Shown piece by piece: positions 4,831-13,330 of a stretch of DNA of 30,719 nt. Source of the DNA: a virus. Position numbers and translations under genes: made by a program. The notes beneath the pieces are model-generated. The model ran no database searches. It was not told where the DNA came from and saw nothing but the letters and a program-made list of their open reading frames with translations. The stretch is from positions 1-30,719 of the IMG/VR virus record IMGVR_UViG_3300009149_000177; one strand, 5' to 3'. Within the stretch, counting starts at the first letter, position 1; every line of letters starts with the position of its first letter.

Positions 4831-4840
4831 TATAAATACT
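4831..4840 (-). promoter_or_regulatory. Phage promoter motif (AGTATTTATA) for candidate ncRNA
   Basis: Exact motif on the minus strand with no coding start nearby; divergent from the motif at 4914. Confidence 0.55.
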
Positions 4841-4913
4841 AAGTGAATATGTTTTATGTAAGGGTATGGTCATTTTTTTTGTAAGAATAAATAAAATTTT
4901 TATGATATTTTAC

Positions 4914-4923
4914 AGTATTTATT
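4914..4923 (+). promoter_or_regulatory. Phage promoter motif (AGTATTTATT)
   Basis: Ends 14 bases before the ATG at 4938. A closer ATG at 4928 reads only four sense codons before TGA, so 4938 is the gene start. Confidence 0.6.
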
Positions 4924-4937
4924 TAAAATGACCCCAA

Positions 4938-5543
4938 ATGATTGAGACAGATTTTATCAAAATAATAAACGAAGAAATCTCAAGTTTTGATTTTTTAAGT
5001 AATGACGAGCTTCTTAAGGAACAAGAGGTGACTGATTTACTACAAAACCCAGACCTACAAAAGCAATTTATTTGTGACGCACTTTTAGGTAAAAATGATA
5101 AGGTCCGAATCAAAGAAATCTCCGATTCTTATATCCGAGGAAATTGGGACGAAACCGATACCGAGAATGCCGATAGAATAACCTTGATATATAGTGTTGA
5201 TATCGAATATCGTTACGACATGCAAAAAGAACCACTCGAATTTAATCTATATTTCAATAGTGATAAGGTTGATATTGGTGTTGATGGTTGGACTGACCAC
5301 GGTGACTATAATAACGCACCGGAGGGTGAGTCGTGGTACGATGTCTTTGAATGGAACGATATTGATGTGACTCTTCAGACTATTGAAGGTGATGAAATCG
5401 ATTTTGTGGCATTCAACCAAGCTCCCCCACGAATCCAAACCTTATTTATGAGACATTATCTTGAGGGATTTATTGAAAACGAAACGCTGGAAATTAGAAC
5501 TACTGACAAAAAAGATAATATTCTAAACACACAGTATTGCTAA
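4938..5543 (+). CDS. Hypothetical acidic protein, 201 residues
   Basis: First gene of a two-gene plus-strand unit. The N-terminal 45 residues are helical and acidic (IINEEISSFDFL, DELLKEQEVTDLL). The middle (residues ~65-110) alternates hydrophobic and polar residues as in a beta sheet (ITLIYSVDIEYRY, EFNLYFNSDKVDIGV). The C-terminal part is acidic with DVTLQTIEGDEIDFVAF. No membrane segment and no known motif. INE near residue 11 resembles a prohead-protease site but is not proof of one. No family recognised. Confidence 0.65.
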   Translation: MIETDFIKIINEEISSFDFLSNDELLKEQEVTDLLQNPDLQKQFICDALLGKNDKVRIKEISDSYIRGNWDETDTENADRITLIYSVDIEYRYDMQKEPLEFNLYFNSDKVDIGVDGWTDHGDYNNAPEGESWYDVFEWNDIDVTLQTIEGDEIDFVAFNQAPPRIQTLFMRHYLEGFIENETLEIRTTDKKDNILNTQYC

Positions 5544-5544
5544 A

Positions 5545-6006
5545 ATGACAGAAGAAAAACAAATAGTGCTCAACAAGATAGATACTCTTCTACATAAAAG
5601 AAGAAGAGAACTAATCGAAGAACTTCCAAGTGTTCATGATGTAGATGATGGAATTGTTATTCGTTTCTTTACTAAATGGGATAATTGTGAAGATGATGAT
5701 AAAATCAAATACAAGAAATTGGAAAGTGAGAATGCTGATGAGAGCGTGGTATTCTTTTATATACCCAAAGGTTCGTCATTTGAGATGAAACAACGCTATT
5801 ATGTTGGCTGCATGACATGTTTAAATGGAAGAATTGATATTACAGCAAACGGTAAAACCAAACTCCTTGAAAGTTATTCGAAAATATGTGTAGATTCCGA
5901 TGAGGTTAGTGGAGAAGCATATGAGAATACGTATTTATTTATCACCAGCGAAAAAAAAAATTGGACCCCAAAGGTTCATGATTACGTGAATAAACTCGCT
6001 AATTAA
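5545..6006 (+). CDS. Hypothetical protein, possibly cupin-like, 153 residues
   Basis: Starts two bases after the upstream stop, so the two are co-translated. After a charged N-terminal helix (LHKRRRELIEELP) comes a strand-rich segment: SVVFFYIPKGSSFEMKQ, CMTCLNGRIDITANG, KTKLLESYSKICV, YENTYLFITSEK. The order resembles the beta-roll of small cupins, but the metal-binding His pattern is not seen. It ends at 6006 directly against the minus-strand gene ending at 6007. Function unknown. Confidence 0.6.
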   Translation: MTEEKQIVLNKIDTLLHKRRRELIEELPSVHDVDDGIVIRFFTKWDNCEDDDKIKYKKLESENADESVVFFYIPKGSSFEMKQRYYVGCMTCLNGRIDITANGKTKLLESYSKICVDSDEVSGEAYENTYLFITSEKKNWTPKVHDYVNKLAN

Positions 6007-6210
6007 TCACCATTTCTTTGCTCGACATTTGGACTTAGGACTCCTGACTTTTGCTGGCATGTAACACCCACATAAGTCACAATAATTTCTATTCGATAAG
6101 AACTCACATCCAACACAAATTTCCATTCTTTCTTTAGCGAGTTCTTCCACATCTGGATTAGTGAAGACATAATTCTTCCACCCCTTGAAAATTTCTGAAA
6201 CCCTGCTCAT
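6007..6210 (-). CDS. Small zinc-ribbon phage protein, 67 residues
   Basis: Two Cys pairs, ICVGC and YCDLCGCYM, and a further Cys near the end (SKCRAKKW) suggest a bound zinc. The pattern CxxC ... CxxCGCxM-AKVRSP ... C...KW recurs in short phage proteins of unknown function. The start at 6210 is chosen because its ATGA overlaps the upstream stop (6207-6209); an ATG at 6225 would add five residues. Third gene of the fibre operon, directly after the ART-like gene. Confidence 0.7.
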   Translation of the reverse strand: MSRVSEIFKGWKNYVFTNPDVEELAKERMEICVGCEFLSNRNYCDLCGCYMPAKVRSPKSKCRAKKW

Positions 6211-6851
6211 ATAACATACCCCCACTCAAAAATATCATTTCCGTCAGTATATAATGTTTTTGCCGGAACTGTTTTACTTACTATTTTATAACGTCCACCT
6301 AGATTACTTTCACCATGTAGTTTGGCGTAATTTCTGTCAATAGTAACCCAATCACCACTACCGATACCAAGACCTTTTTCTGTTTCTGATTGAAGATTAT
6401 CGATTTGGGTCTTTATGTCATTTAAAATCAATTCTTGTTGTTCGTCATAACTATGGTCATCGATACTATACTTATCCTGTAAATCATAAACGATTTGATT
6501 TTTCATTGGAAACATATTCCACTGCTGATAATAGTTATAGATATCCAATAATGGTTTGAGTTTTGATTTCAAATCAAAATTTACATCAGGAACGGCACGA
6601 TAAATTTTAATTGGTTTATTCGGTCTACCTTTTGCTGATTGAATTATTGAAATCGCCTGATTATCCCGATAATCTCGATAATGTCCATACATTCTCACCG
6701 CATCATAACCATAAAAATCATCATCATAGACATCACTTAAGTCATACATTGAATTACTACCTTCGGGAACAGGGGCTGTATGTTCCCCACGATAATCGCT
6801 TTCATATAGCAGTAGCTTGATTTCAGATTTTATAATATCCAGTACATTCAT
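6207..6851 (-). CDS. Candidate ADP-ribosyltransferase-fold protein with N-terminal prohead-cleavage-like site
   Basis: A 214-residue protein. Three spaced motifs fit the R-S-E layout of ADP-ribosyltransferases: IKIYRAVP (R85), GDWVTIDRNYAKLHG (T170) and DGNDIFEWGYV (E209 near the end). The block from GDWVT to EWGYV resembles phage proteins that I believe are ART-like, though I cannot run a profile search. The first 17 residues are a short amphipathic helix ending in LLLYE|SDY, an LxE|S site as cut by T4 gp21. T4 Alt is a head-packaged ADP-ribosyltransferase cut in that way, so an injected effector is a testable idea. It follows the fibre gene with a TAATG stop/start overlap. Confidence 0.55.
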   Translation of the reverse strand: MNVLDIIKSEIKLLLYESDYRGEHTAPVPEGSNSMYDLSDVYDDDFYGYDAVRMYGHYRDYRDNQAISIIQSAKGRPNKPIKIYRAVPDVNFDLKSKLKPLLDIYNYYQQWNMFPMKNQIVYDLQDKYSIDDHSYDEQQELILNDIKTQIDNLQSETEKGLGIGSGDWVTIDRNYAKLHGESNLGGRYKIVSKTVPAKTLYTDGNDIFEWGYVI

Positions 6852-8914
6852 TATCTATAAATTATTCTACCCCCTTTACTCACAACGATGTTGGGATTCT
6901 TTTCCTTTTCAATTAATGCGTTGTGTAGTACTTCTGGTCCAGTAAATGCCCTGTCATAGATTCTAAGTTTTTGAATACCACCATCAAAACTTGAATCGAA
7001 ATTATTACCAATAGTAAGGTCTGATTTTCTTTCGTCTTGAACCAAGATGTCAGCAGCATTATATACGAAATCGTTAATAAACAATGTACCACCAGTATTA
7101 AGTACGCCCGTTGTTTCGATTAATAAACCCATGTATACGAAGTTCTGTCCGGTATTATTGGGTGTTCTGAATATGCTGGTCATTGGTAGCCATCTCATTT
7201 CACCACTCACATAACCAGTTCCATTTGCGCTTTCTGTGGGACCGATATAACCGACTTTTTGTATACCACTTCTGGTTACAGGATATCCGGTTTCACCGTA
7301 ATATTTAATTCCATCAACAACCCATTCATATTCTTGTCTATCTGGGAACGGATGCAAACCATTCCTTTCAATTTCATGAAGATATGCATTACTTAATGGC
7401 ACAACATATTCGGTGTCATCAACCACATCGATATCAACCGCCTCACTATACATTAGAATTGAGACTTTATTCGTATAATCCGGGTTAAAGAAGCCATCAT
7501 TAAACAATGACAGTGTTGCGACATAGTCACGATTTGATAACATTGAAATCGGTTGGTTGAACTTTAGAAAATAGGAATTACCAGTAGCCCCTGTTGCACC
7601 TGTGGCTCCGGTATATTCAACACGTAATACTGTCATTGGATGTTCAACACCGGGTTCACATGGGTCTTCATATGTAAAAGTTGTTGTGTCGGCACTCAAT
7701 AACAAGCCATCTTGATGGGTTGCACCAGTACCTCCGGTTGGTGGAATATAGCAGTCCGTTGGAATTGGGTCATATTCGACTAAGAGCTTAGAGTCAACAT
7801 AATTCTGACTCTGACCATTATATATAATATAGGTCTGATAGTCGTAATGCCACGATTCTTTTAAACCAAAACTACCACCACCCCAACTTATTGAATATGG
7901 AACACCTTCCTGTTTCTCCTTATCATTTGAAAATGATTTGAAATAGAACTCAGGGAATTCTTTAATCGTCCAGACCGCACGACCATTAACATAGAATATT
8001 AATTTACCCAAGCGTTGTTCGGCACATTCCAATAGTCTTGGGGCAATAACAGGGGCATCTGGAGCAAATACCATTGTAATTATCGTAAACCCGGTTTGGT
8101 TTAATATTGTTGGAGAACTATTGGTGACGATTAAACCTTCATTATTAATATACTTGTAAGCCAATCTCTTATCCTGAGTTAGTTCGAATGCTATTGCGTT
8201 ATTCTTGATATTATCAAGAGGCGGTACTTCACTATAAACGGTTCTATACATGTTCTCTTCTGGCATACTGAACCCAGAATTAATTACTTCATGTGGTTCA
8301 AGAGCGTCTAAGTAATTATCAAAACTTGTTGTTACACCAGTGGTTGTAGTACCAGTCATAGTCTCACCACTGAAGTATGGATTATATTTATCTTCTGCAC
8401 GTGCACTCATCATATAGAATATACCAGATGAACCTGAGTAAATATTTAAAATAGTTTCGATTGTGATTCCGTAATTATATCTTGCCGGAAACAATTCATA
8501 ATTAAAACCCTCTAATTTGAAGAATCCCTGAAGATATCCACCATCTAGTTCGAAATAGTTTCCACTAGTACCTGTTGTGATTCCGGTAATTGGGAGTAGT
8601 TCTGTTGTGACTGTAACCCCGCTTGTTTCACCAGCAATAGGATTTTCGACTTCATTATAACCAACGGGGTACATTGAGAATAACGTGTCATCTGAAGTTA
8701 TTGTGATTCCACTCCACATCTTATTGGTTCTGCCATTATCGAACCCAGTTAAACCGAAATCAAGTAGATTAATATTATCTGAAACCGCACCTGACCATTT
8801 GGTCATGCTGAAGGAGGTTAACCCCGTATTCAAGTCCCATGATTTGAGGCTAGTTAGGTCAATATGTATTGCCAAATTACTGGTTATGATATCATTTAAG
8901 CATTCTAAATTCAT
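6851..8914 (-). CDS. Tail fibre/adhesin with LamG-like C-terminal domain
   Basis: About 687 residues, rich in Gly, Thr, Ser and Asn with many short strands, as in receptor-binding or decoration proteins. The C-terminal ~100 residues resemble a laminin-G/concanavalin-type lectin fold (GTLFINDFVYN ... FDGGIQKLRIYDRAFTGPEV). A short collagen-like GATGATGATG lies near residue 430. I start it at ATG 8914, 18 bases after the promoter motif, because the longer frame from 8950 uses TTG and would run through the promoter; an ATG at 8935 lies inside the motif. First gene of a three-gene operon with the ART-like and zinc-ribbon genes. Carbohydrate binding on the host surface is likely but inferred. Confidence 0.7.
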   Translation of the reverse strand: MNLECLNDIITSNLAIHIDLTSLKSWDLNTGLTSFSMTKWSGAVSDNINLLDFGLTGFDNGRTNKMWSGITITSDDTLFSMYPVGYNEVENPIAGETSGVTVTTELLPITGITTGTSGNYFELDGGYLQGFFKLEGFNYELFPARYNYGITIETILNIYSGSSGIFYMMSARAEDKYNPYFSGETMTGTTTTGVTTSFDNYLDALEPHEVINSGFSMPEENMYRTVYSEVPPLDNIKNNAIAFELTQDKRLAYKYINNEGLIVTNSSPTILNQTGFTIITMVFAPDAPVIAPRLLECAEQRLGKLIFYVNGRAVWTIKEFPEFYFKSFSNDKEKQEGVPYSISWGGGSFGLKESWHYDYQTYIIYNGQSQNYVDSKLLVEYDPIPTDCYIPPTGGTGATHQDGLLLSADTTTFTYEDPCEPGVEHPMTVLRVEYTGATGATGATGNSYFLKFNQPISMLSNRDYVATLSLFNDGFFNPDYTNKVSILMYSEAVDIDVVDDTEYVVPLSNAYLHEIERNGLHPFPDRQEYEWVVDGIKYYGETGYPVTRSGIQKVGYIGPTESANGTGYVSGEMRWLPMTSIFRTPNNTGQNFVYMGLLIETTGVLNTGGTLFINDFVYNAADILVQDERKSDLTIGNNFDSSFDGGIQKLRIYDRAFTGPEVLHNALIEKEKNPNIVVSKGGRIIYR

Positions 8915-8932
8915 TTCGTAGAGGAATTTAAT

Positions 8933-8942
8933 CATAAATACT
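8933..8942 (-). promoter_or_regulatory. Phage promoter motif (AGTATTTATG) for the fibre operon
   Basis: AGTATTTATG on the minus strand, 18 bases before the chosen ATG at 8914. Confidence 0.55.
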
Positions 8943-8963
8943 GAACTCAATTGAATATCGCTG

Positions 8964-8973
8964 AGTATTTATA
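8964..8973 (+). promoter_or_regulatory. Distal phage promoter motif (AGTATTTATA)
   Basis: Exact motif 68 bases before the ATG at 9042; a second copy lies closer at 9017, so the gene may have tandem promoters. Confidence 0.45.
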
Positions 8974-9016
8974 AAAAATAACAATAATCTTTTTAGTGCG
9001 CTAACTGGATTGACTT

Positions 9017-9026
9017 AGTATTTATA
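9017..9026 (+). promoter_or_regulatory. Proximal phage promoter motif (AGTATTTATA)
   Basis: Exact motif ending 15 bases before the ATG at 9042. Confidence 0.62.
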
Positions 9027-9041
9027 TAAAAATTCATAATT

Positions 9042-9521
9042 ATGAAATATGACAAACAAAGACTTTTCGAAGTCACAGCTAGACTCGATAAGACATTTAA
9101 ACCCAAATTAAACGAAGAATTAGAAGTTCTTGGAATGGATGCGGAAGAAGTTCCTGCTGAAGAACCAGCAATGGATGTTGATGGTGCGGAAGAACCCGTT
9201 GAGCAATCACCAGAAGAGAAACTTGCTGAATTAACTGCAAAGATTGATAGCCTTTATGCTATGGTTCATGGTGATGAAGAAGGTGAAGAATCAGCAGAAG
9301 CAGAGGAAGAGGAAATCGAAGGAGAAGGTGGTGAAGAAGTTTCTATGGATGTAGAAAATCTTCAAGAATGGAATTTCGACAAGAAAAAAGATGCGGAACA
9401 TAAGGAAAAAGCTGAAGATAAGGAAGAAGATGAGAAAGAGGAAATGGATGAAGAAATCGAAGCTCCAGCAAAACCTAAAATTCCTGTTCAAGCAGTAGCG
9501 AAAGTTGGTGGAGCAAAATAA
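9042..9521 (+). CDS. Highly acidic protein, probable prohead-core/internal protein
   Basis: A 159-residue protein with a basic first ~25 residues ending in KPKLNE|ELEVLG, then a long Glu/Ala/Asp-rich stretch (AEEVPAEEPAMDVD, EEIEGEGGEE, EDKEEDEKEEMDEE) and a short C-terminus PKIPVQAVAKVGG. A short leader ending in LxE followed by acidic low complexity recalls T4 core and internal proteins cut by gp21. Tandem promoter motifs suggest strong expression. It begins the run of head-associated genes leading to terminase. Identity with any one T4 gene is not claimed. Confidence 0.55.
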   Translation: MKYDKQRLFEVTARLDKTFKPKLNEELEVLGMDAEEVPAEEPAMDVDGAEEPVEQSPEEKLAELTAKIDSLYAMVHGDEEGEESAEAEEEEIEGEGGEEVSMDVENLQEWNFDKKKDAEHKEKAEDKEEDEKEEMDEEIEAPAKPKIPVQAVAKVGGAK

Positions 9522-9545
9522 TTTGATTCTCATTTAATAATTGGT

Positions 9546-10382
9546 ATGGGCGAGGTGAAAAAGAATCCACGTTTTTGGTCAAGTAAGTATTGGAGGCGCA
9601 ATGATGTTTCAGATACCCTGAAAGAGGTTATTGAACCCGATGTTGTGGATGTGTCGTCAATTCAAATGCATGACACACTGAATCCGCTTGTCTGGGAAAC
9701 TGATGATAAAATCAAACCCGATATTAGAAAAATCCTATTATTAAATGCCAAGAGATTCATTGAGTTTGCTGGAATTGAAGACCTTAACTTTAAGGACGTT
9801 ATTTTAACTGGTAGTATCGCCAATTTTAATTACAACGAGAATTCCGATATGGATGTTCATATCGTATTGGACTTTAACCAGATTTCTGAGAACAAAGAGT
9901 TTGTGGGTGATTATTTTAAGTTAAAAAAAGCACTCTGGGCAGAGAGATTACCGATTCAAGTAAAGGGGCACGATGTTGAGATGTATTTCCAAGACAGTGC
10001 CGAACCTCATCATTCATCTGGAACATATTCGCTGGTTAAAGACGAGTGGATTAGGAAACCAACCAAAAAAATAGTTAACATCGATACTGCTAACGTTCAA
10101 TTAAAGTCAGCCGATTTAATGAATGCTATTGAAGATTTGGAAACCAATCAAAACGCAGATGATTTTCTGAGAAAGCACGAAGCACTCAAAGACAAAATAA
10201 AGAAACTCAGACAAAGCGGACTCGATAAGAGTGGTGAATTTTCGTCAGAGAACATCGCCTTTAAAGTATTGAGAAATACCGGGTATCTTGAGAAACTCAT
10301 GAAAATGAAGAATAATTATCTCACCAAAGAACTTAGTTTGAACGAATTTCTTAATGAGGACATACAAAAAATTGAGGCATGA
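9546..10382 (+). CDS. Minimal nucleotidyltransferase-fold protein
   Basis: A 278-residue protein. Residues ~85-110 read VILTGSIANFNYNENSDMDVHIVLDF: the GS of the pol-beta-type nucleotidyltransferase loop and the catalytic DxD (D101, D103). A third acidic residue may come from HDVEMYF further on. The C-terminal 100 residues are helical, ending ELSLNEFLNEDIQ with two LNE tripeptides. Substrate unknown: related folds transfer nucleotides to tRNA, small molecules or proteins. Starts 25 bases after the acidic gene with no promoter motif between, so probably co-transcribed; it overlaps the next gene by an ATGA. Confidence 0.72.
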   Translation: MGEVKKNPRFWSSKYWRRNDVSDTLKEVIEPDVVDVSSIQMHDTLNPLVWETDDKIKPDIRKILLLNAKRFIEFAGIEDLNFKDVILTGSIANFNYNENSDMDVHIVLDFNQISENKEFVGDYFKLKKALWAERLPIQVKGHDVEMYFQDSAEPHHSSGTYSLVKDEWIRKPTKKIVNIDTANVQLKSADLMNAIEDLETNQNADDFLRKHEALKDKIKKLRQSGLDKSGEFSSENIAFKVLRNTGYLEKLMKMKNNYLTKELSLNEFLNEDIQKIEA

Positions 10383-10627
10383 GAAGGATTATCGTAACAA
10401 AGCAACAATTAAACGAATACATCGAGCGTAAGAAAGCCGAGAAAGTGTTCTATGAAATAGTTGCGGACCTACATTCGAATCGAAAGAATCTTAATGAAAG
10501 CGTTTCGATTATCGGTGCGAACCAATCTGTTATTGATAATTATAAGAGAAAAAATTTGATAACACCAAGGGTAAATGAAATGCTTATTAAATACGGTGTG
10601 GTTAATGAAAAGAAGGAAATAATATAG
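10379..10627 (+). CDS. Hypothetical protein, 82 residues
   Basis: Begins at the ATG overlapping the nucleotidyltransferase stop (ATGA), so translationally coupled. It starts with a basic helix (MRRIIVTKQQLNEYIERKKAEK) and contains NRKNLNESVSIIG, an LNE|S site, and ends VVNEKKEII. No domain recognised. Coupling suggests it works with the nucleotidyltransferase. Confidence 0.6.
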   Translation: MRRIIVTKQQLNEYIERKKAEKVFYEIVADLHSNRKNLNESVSIIGANQSVIDNYKRKNLITPRVNEMLIKYGVVNEKKEII

Positions 10628-10653
10628 GTATTGCATTTTTTTGGTCTTAATTA

Positions 10654-10663
10654 AGTATTTATA
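10654..10663 (+). promoter_or_regulatory. Phage promoter motif (AGTATTTATA)
   Basis: Exact motif 41 bases before the ATG at 10705, longer than usual; an ATG at 10669 is followed at once by TAA. Confidence 0.55.
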
Positions 10664-10704
10664 AAAAAATGTAACCAATAATTAGCACATAAAAATTTAG
10701 TCAA

Positions 10705-13239
10705 ATGAAGAAAAAATATACATCAGAGGACTCGTATTACGCCAGAATGAACAACCTAGCTGGGGTAAAGAAAACTCAAGTAAATGAATCAGGCACTCGT
10801 AACATGGGTACTTTAATTGATATTGAAAGAGCAGCAAATGGTGTTGCATACGGTATTGTTAAAGAACAGCATAAGTACTACATCAAAAAAGGTGGACTTA
10901 ATGAAAACCTAGATGCTGCGGATTTCGCATATATTGGTGGACTCGGAAACGTTACTGATTATGAATATAGTAAATTAGCTGAAGCCAGAAAGAATAGAAA
11001 CATGATGCTTAAAACCATCAATGAGGGTCTTGAGGTGAAACCAATGAAAAGTGTTGGAAAGAAAACCATGATTATTGAAGGTAAAGCCGAACAAGAAATT
11101 GAAAAGGCTGATAGTAAGTTAGGTGATTTGGATGCTGCAACAGATGCTGCTGCTGCCCCACCACCTGCTCCCGAAATTCCTGCTGATGATGGTGCTGCTG
11201 AAATGGATGCTGGACTTGAAGCTATGGGTGATGCTGAAGCTGATGCTGGTGGTGCTGAATTAGATGCTGGTATTGAAGCTACTGCTGATGGTGACCCTGA
11301 ATTAGGTGATGCTGAAATGGGTGCTGGCGATGCTGAAATTGCTGGTGGTGATGCTGAAATGGGTGCTGACCCATTGGGTGATGAAGTTCCTGCTGATGAT
11401 GGTATGGGTTCTGATAGTGGTGAAGAGGTTGCAGTTGAAGACCCGGAAACTGAAATGGAAAGAGAAATCGTAAAAATGCTTGGCAAGGTTACAAACAATA
11501 TTAGAAAAACAGAATTGACTGATTCTCAGGTCAAGTCATATGTTAATACATTTCTTTCAGCATTTAAGGATAAATTTCCTGATATCGATATCGAAGATAG
11601 AAAAGAAATGGCTGAAAAAATTACAAAAGTTGTCCCACCTGAAGATATCGAAGACTTGGAACAAAGTGTTGAAGATGCTGAAGGTATGGATGCCGAGATT
11701 ACGGCTACAGAACCCGAAGAAGAGGTTGCAGAACAACAATGCGCAGAATGTGGTGGATTTGCTCAATATGCAGAATCACGTGGTTACAATGCCGATTCTA
11801 TTAAAGAATGTGGTGAAGAAGAAATGACTAATATGGTTAGCGGTTACGCAAACGCACATGGCGAAGGTCAGAATGATGGTGACTTTAAAGCAGTAGCTTT
11901 ATTTATTACTCCAGAAATTCTTGAAAAATTAAGGGGCGAATATGGACACGATGAGTATGCTAATCAAGTTGAGCCATTTTCAATGGAAATGAATGAGTGT
12001 AGTGCTGAAATGAAAGAACAACAAATCGATGAACTTTTCGGTGGACTCAAGCATTTAGGTCAGAAAGCAGGTCAGGGTATTAAACAAGGTGTACAACAAG
12101 CTGGACAAGCAGTTAAACAAGCTGGACAAAATGTTGCTCAAGGCGTACAGCAAGCTGCTACGAATGTTAAACAAACATATCATGCTGGTGAAAAAAATGC
12201 TGCACTTGGTAAACTCGAAAAAGTTGCTGCTGAATTAGGTCAGAAAATTGCTGCTGTTAATAAGCATGCTGAGAAATCAGGAGAAGAACCAATTAATGTT
12301 AAAAGTATTCTAAGCACAATTAGTAATCAAGTTGCTGGTGCTGCTGGTACTGCTGACCTCAGTAAATTCAGAGCTAATGAAGAAGAAGGAATTCCGGTTG
12401 ATAGCGTAGAAGTTATGCCTCCAATGGAAGAAGAAGTTGATATTAAAGTTAGTGAGAAAAAAGGTAAGCCATTGAGTGCTGAAAAGGCTCCTGAAGTCGA
12501 AATGAAAGAAAGTGAAGAAAAAGAAGGTGAGGACATTGAAATTGAAGACCTCGATGTTAGTGCTGAAGAAGCTCCGGTTGAAGACGCACCAGAAGATGAT
12601 GATGACAATGTACTAGACTTAACTAAGCCCAGACAACAACCTAATGCTGAATTTGGTGTCGGTTTCGACCCAATGGGTGGTGGAGTTGTGAAGCCAGAAA
12701 GTGCTGAAATAACAACTGTTGAAGTAACCAAAGACAGCGTTAAAGTCGAAATGAATGAAAGTGAAGTCAAACTCAGAAAGTATATCCGTAACAGACTTGA
12801 AGAAAAAGCTGGTTTGAAAAAGCCAAGTCTTAATGAGAGTAAGAAATCAGATACTCTGAAGAAACTTGATAGAACCATTGACAAGCAATTCGAATTATAC
12901 GAGTCGGTTGCAATTGAAGAAGTTTTTGGTTGGAGTTTGAAAGAGAAGTTTCAGAAGCTAGACCCCAATGATGCAAAAGGTGTTGGTCAACTTTTCTACA
13001 AAGCATTTCAGGCAATATTAAATAATCCACAAATGGGTACGATTTTCAATGCTGCCAAGAAAACTTCAACTCCTGAAAGATATGCGATTCTACAACAATA
13101 TGTTGAAGCTGGTGGTGGTACATTAAGACTTGGACCCAATGGTATTCAATTTGCATCTCCTGATGTTAAGAACGCTGCGACTAAGAGTCAATTTAGTCAG
13201 GGTGGAACACAAGGCAAAACCCAACTGGGTGGAATCTAA
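10705..13239 (+). CDS. Large acidic, repeat-containing structural/core protein, 844 residues
   Basis: Residues 1-130 are mixed and carry several xNE/xIE tripeptides (TQVNE|SG, GGLNE|NL, KTINE|GL, MIIE|GK). Residues ~140-245 are an Ala/Asp/Glu/Gly repeat (AEMGAGDAEIAGGDAEMGAD type). A Cys-rich patch (CAECGGFAQ ... ECGEEEM) lies near 345-375. Residues ~450-490 are Gln/Ala/Lys-rich (QAGQAVKQAGQNVAQG). Further acidic stretches precede SLNE|SKK and a globular C-terminus (FGWSLKEKFQKLDP ... GGGTLRLGPNG). The composition fits an internal head or core protein processed by the prohead protease; no homologue is named. It has its own promoter motif and a strong terminator. Confidence 0.6.
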   Translation: MKKKYTSEDSYYARMNNLAGVKKTQVNESGTRNMGTLIDIERAANGVAYGIVKEQHKYYIKKGGLNENLDAADFAYIGGLGNVTDYEYSKLAEARKNRNMMLKTINEGLEVKPMKSVGKKTMIIEGKAEQEIEKADSKLGDLDAATDAAAAPPPAPEIPADDGAAEMDAGLEAMGDAEADAGGAELDAGIEATADGDPELGDAEMGAGDAEIAGGDAEMGADPLGDEVPADDGMGSDSGEEVAVEDPETEMEREIVKMLGKVTNNIRKTELTDSQVKSYVNTFLSAFKDKFPDIDIEDRKEMAEKITKVVPPEDIEDLEQSVEDAEGMDAEITATEPEEEVAEQQCAECGGFAQYAESRGYNADSIKECGEEEMTNMVSGYANAHGEGQNDGDFKAVALFITPEILEKLRGEYGHDEYANQVEPFSMEMNECSAEMKEQQIDELFGGLKHLGQKAGQGIKQGVQQAGQAVKQAGQNVAQGVQQAATNVKQTYHAGEKNAALGKLEKVAAELGQKIAAVNKHAEKSGEEPINVKSILSTISNQVAGAAGTADLSKFRANEEEGIPVDSVEVMPPMEEEVDIKVSEKKGKPLSAEKAPEVEMKESEEKEGEDIEIEDLDVSAEEAPVEDAPEDDDDNVLDLTKPRQQPNAEFGVGFDPMGGGVVKPESAEITTVEVTKDSVKVEMNESEVKLRKYIRNRLEEKAGLKKPSLNESKKSDTLKKLDRTIDKQFELYESVAIEEVFGWSLKEKFQKLDPNDAKGVGQLFYKAFQAILNNPQMGTIFNAAKKTSTPERYAILQQYVEAGGGTLRLGPNGIQFASPDVKNAATKSQFSQGGTQGKTQLGGI

Positions 13240-13271
13240 TATAGAAGTACCATAATAAATATTTTTGAAAG

Positions 13272-13296
13272 AACCCGAAGAAATTCGGGTTTTTTT
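13272..13296 (+). terminator. Intrinsic terminator after the 844-residue gene
   Basis: AACCCGAA and TTCGGGTT form an 8-bp stem with a GAAA loop (13272-13291), followed by five more T. Confidence 0.85.
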
Positions 13297-13330
13297 GTAA
13301 CAATTAATTACCTTTGTCGTATAAGAAGCT

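Noticed and set aside
7580-7620. Collagen-like GATGATGATG stretch as a mobile or phase-variable repeat
   Set aside because: Only about three Gly-x-Thr units with varied codons; ordinary for fibre proteins.
10959-11498. Long minus-strand open frame (179 codons) opposite the 844-residue gene
   Set aside because: It is the Ser/Ala/Pro-rich mirror of the Ala/Asp/Glu repeat; the plus-strand frame has the promoter, terminator and neighbours.
12327-12884. Minus-strand open frame of 185 codons
   Set aside because: Ser/Leu-rich shadow of the same acidic gene; no start signal or family pattern.
13309-13316. TACCTTTG as a firm host-type promoter
   Set aside because: It matches TAnnTTTG but no -33 element at the right distance is visible, and such octamers are common in AT-rich DNA; kept only as a remark on the membrane-protein gene.
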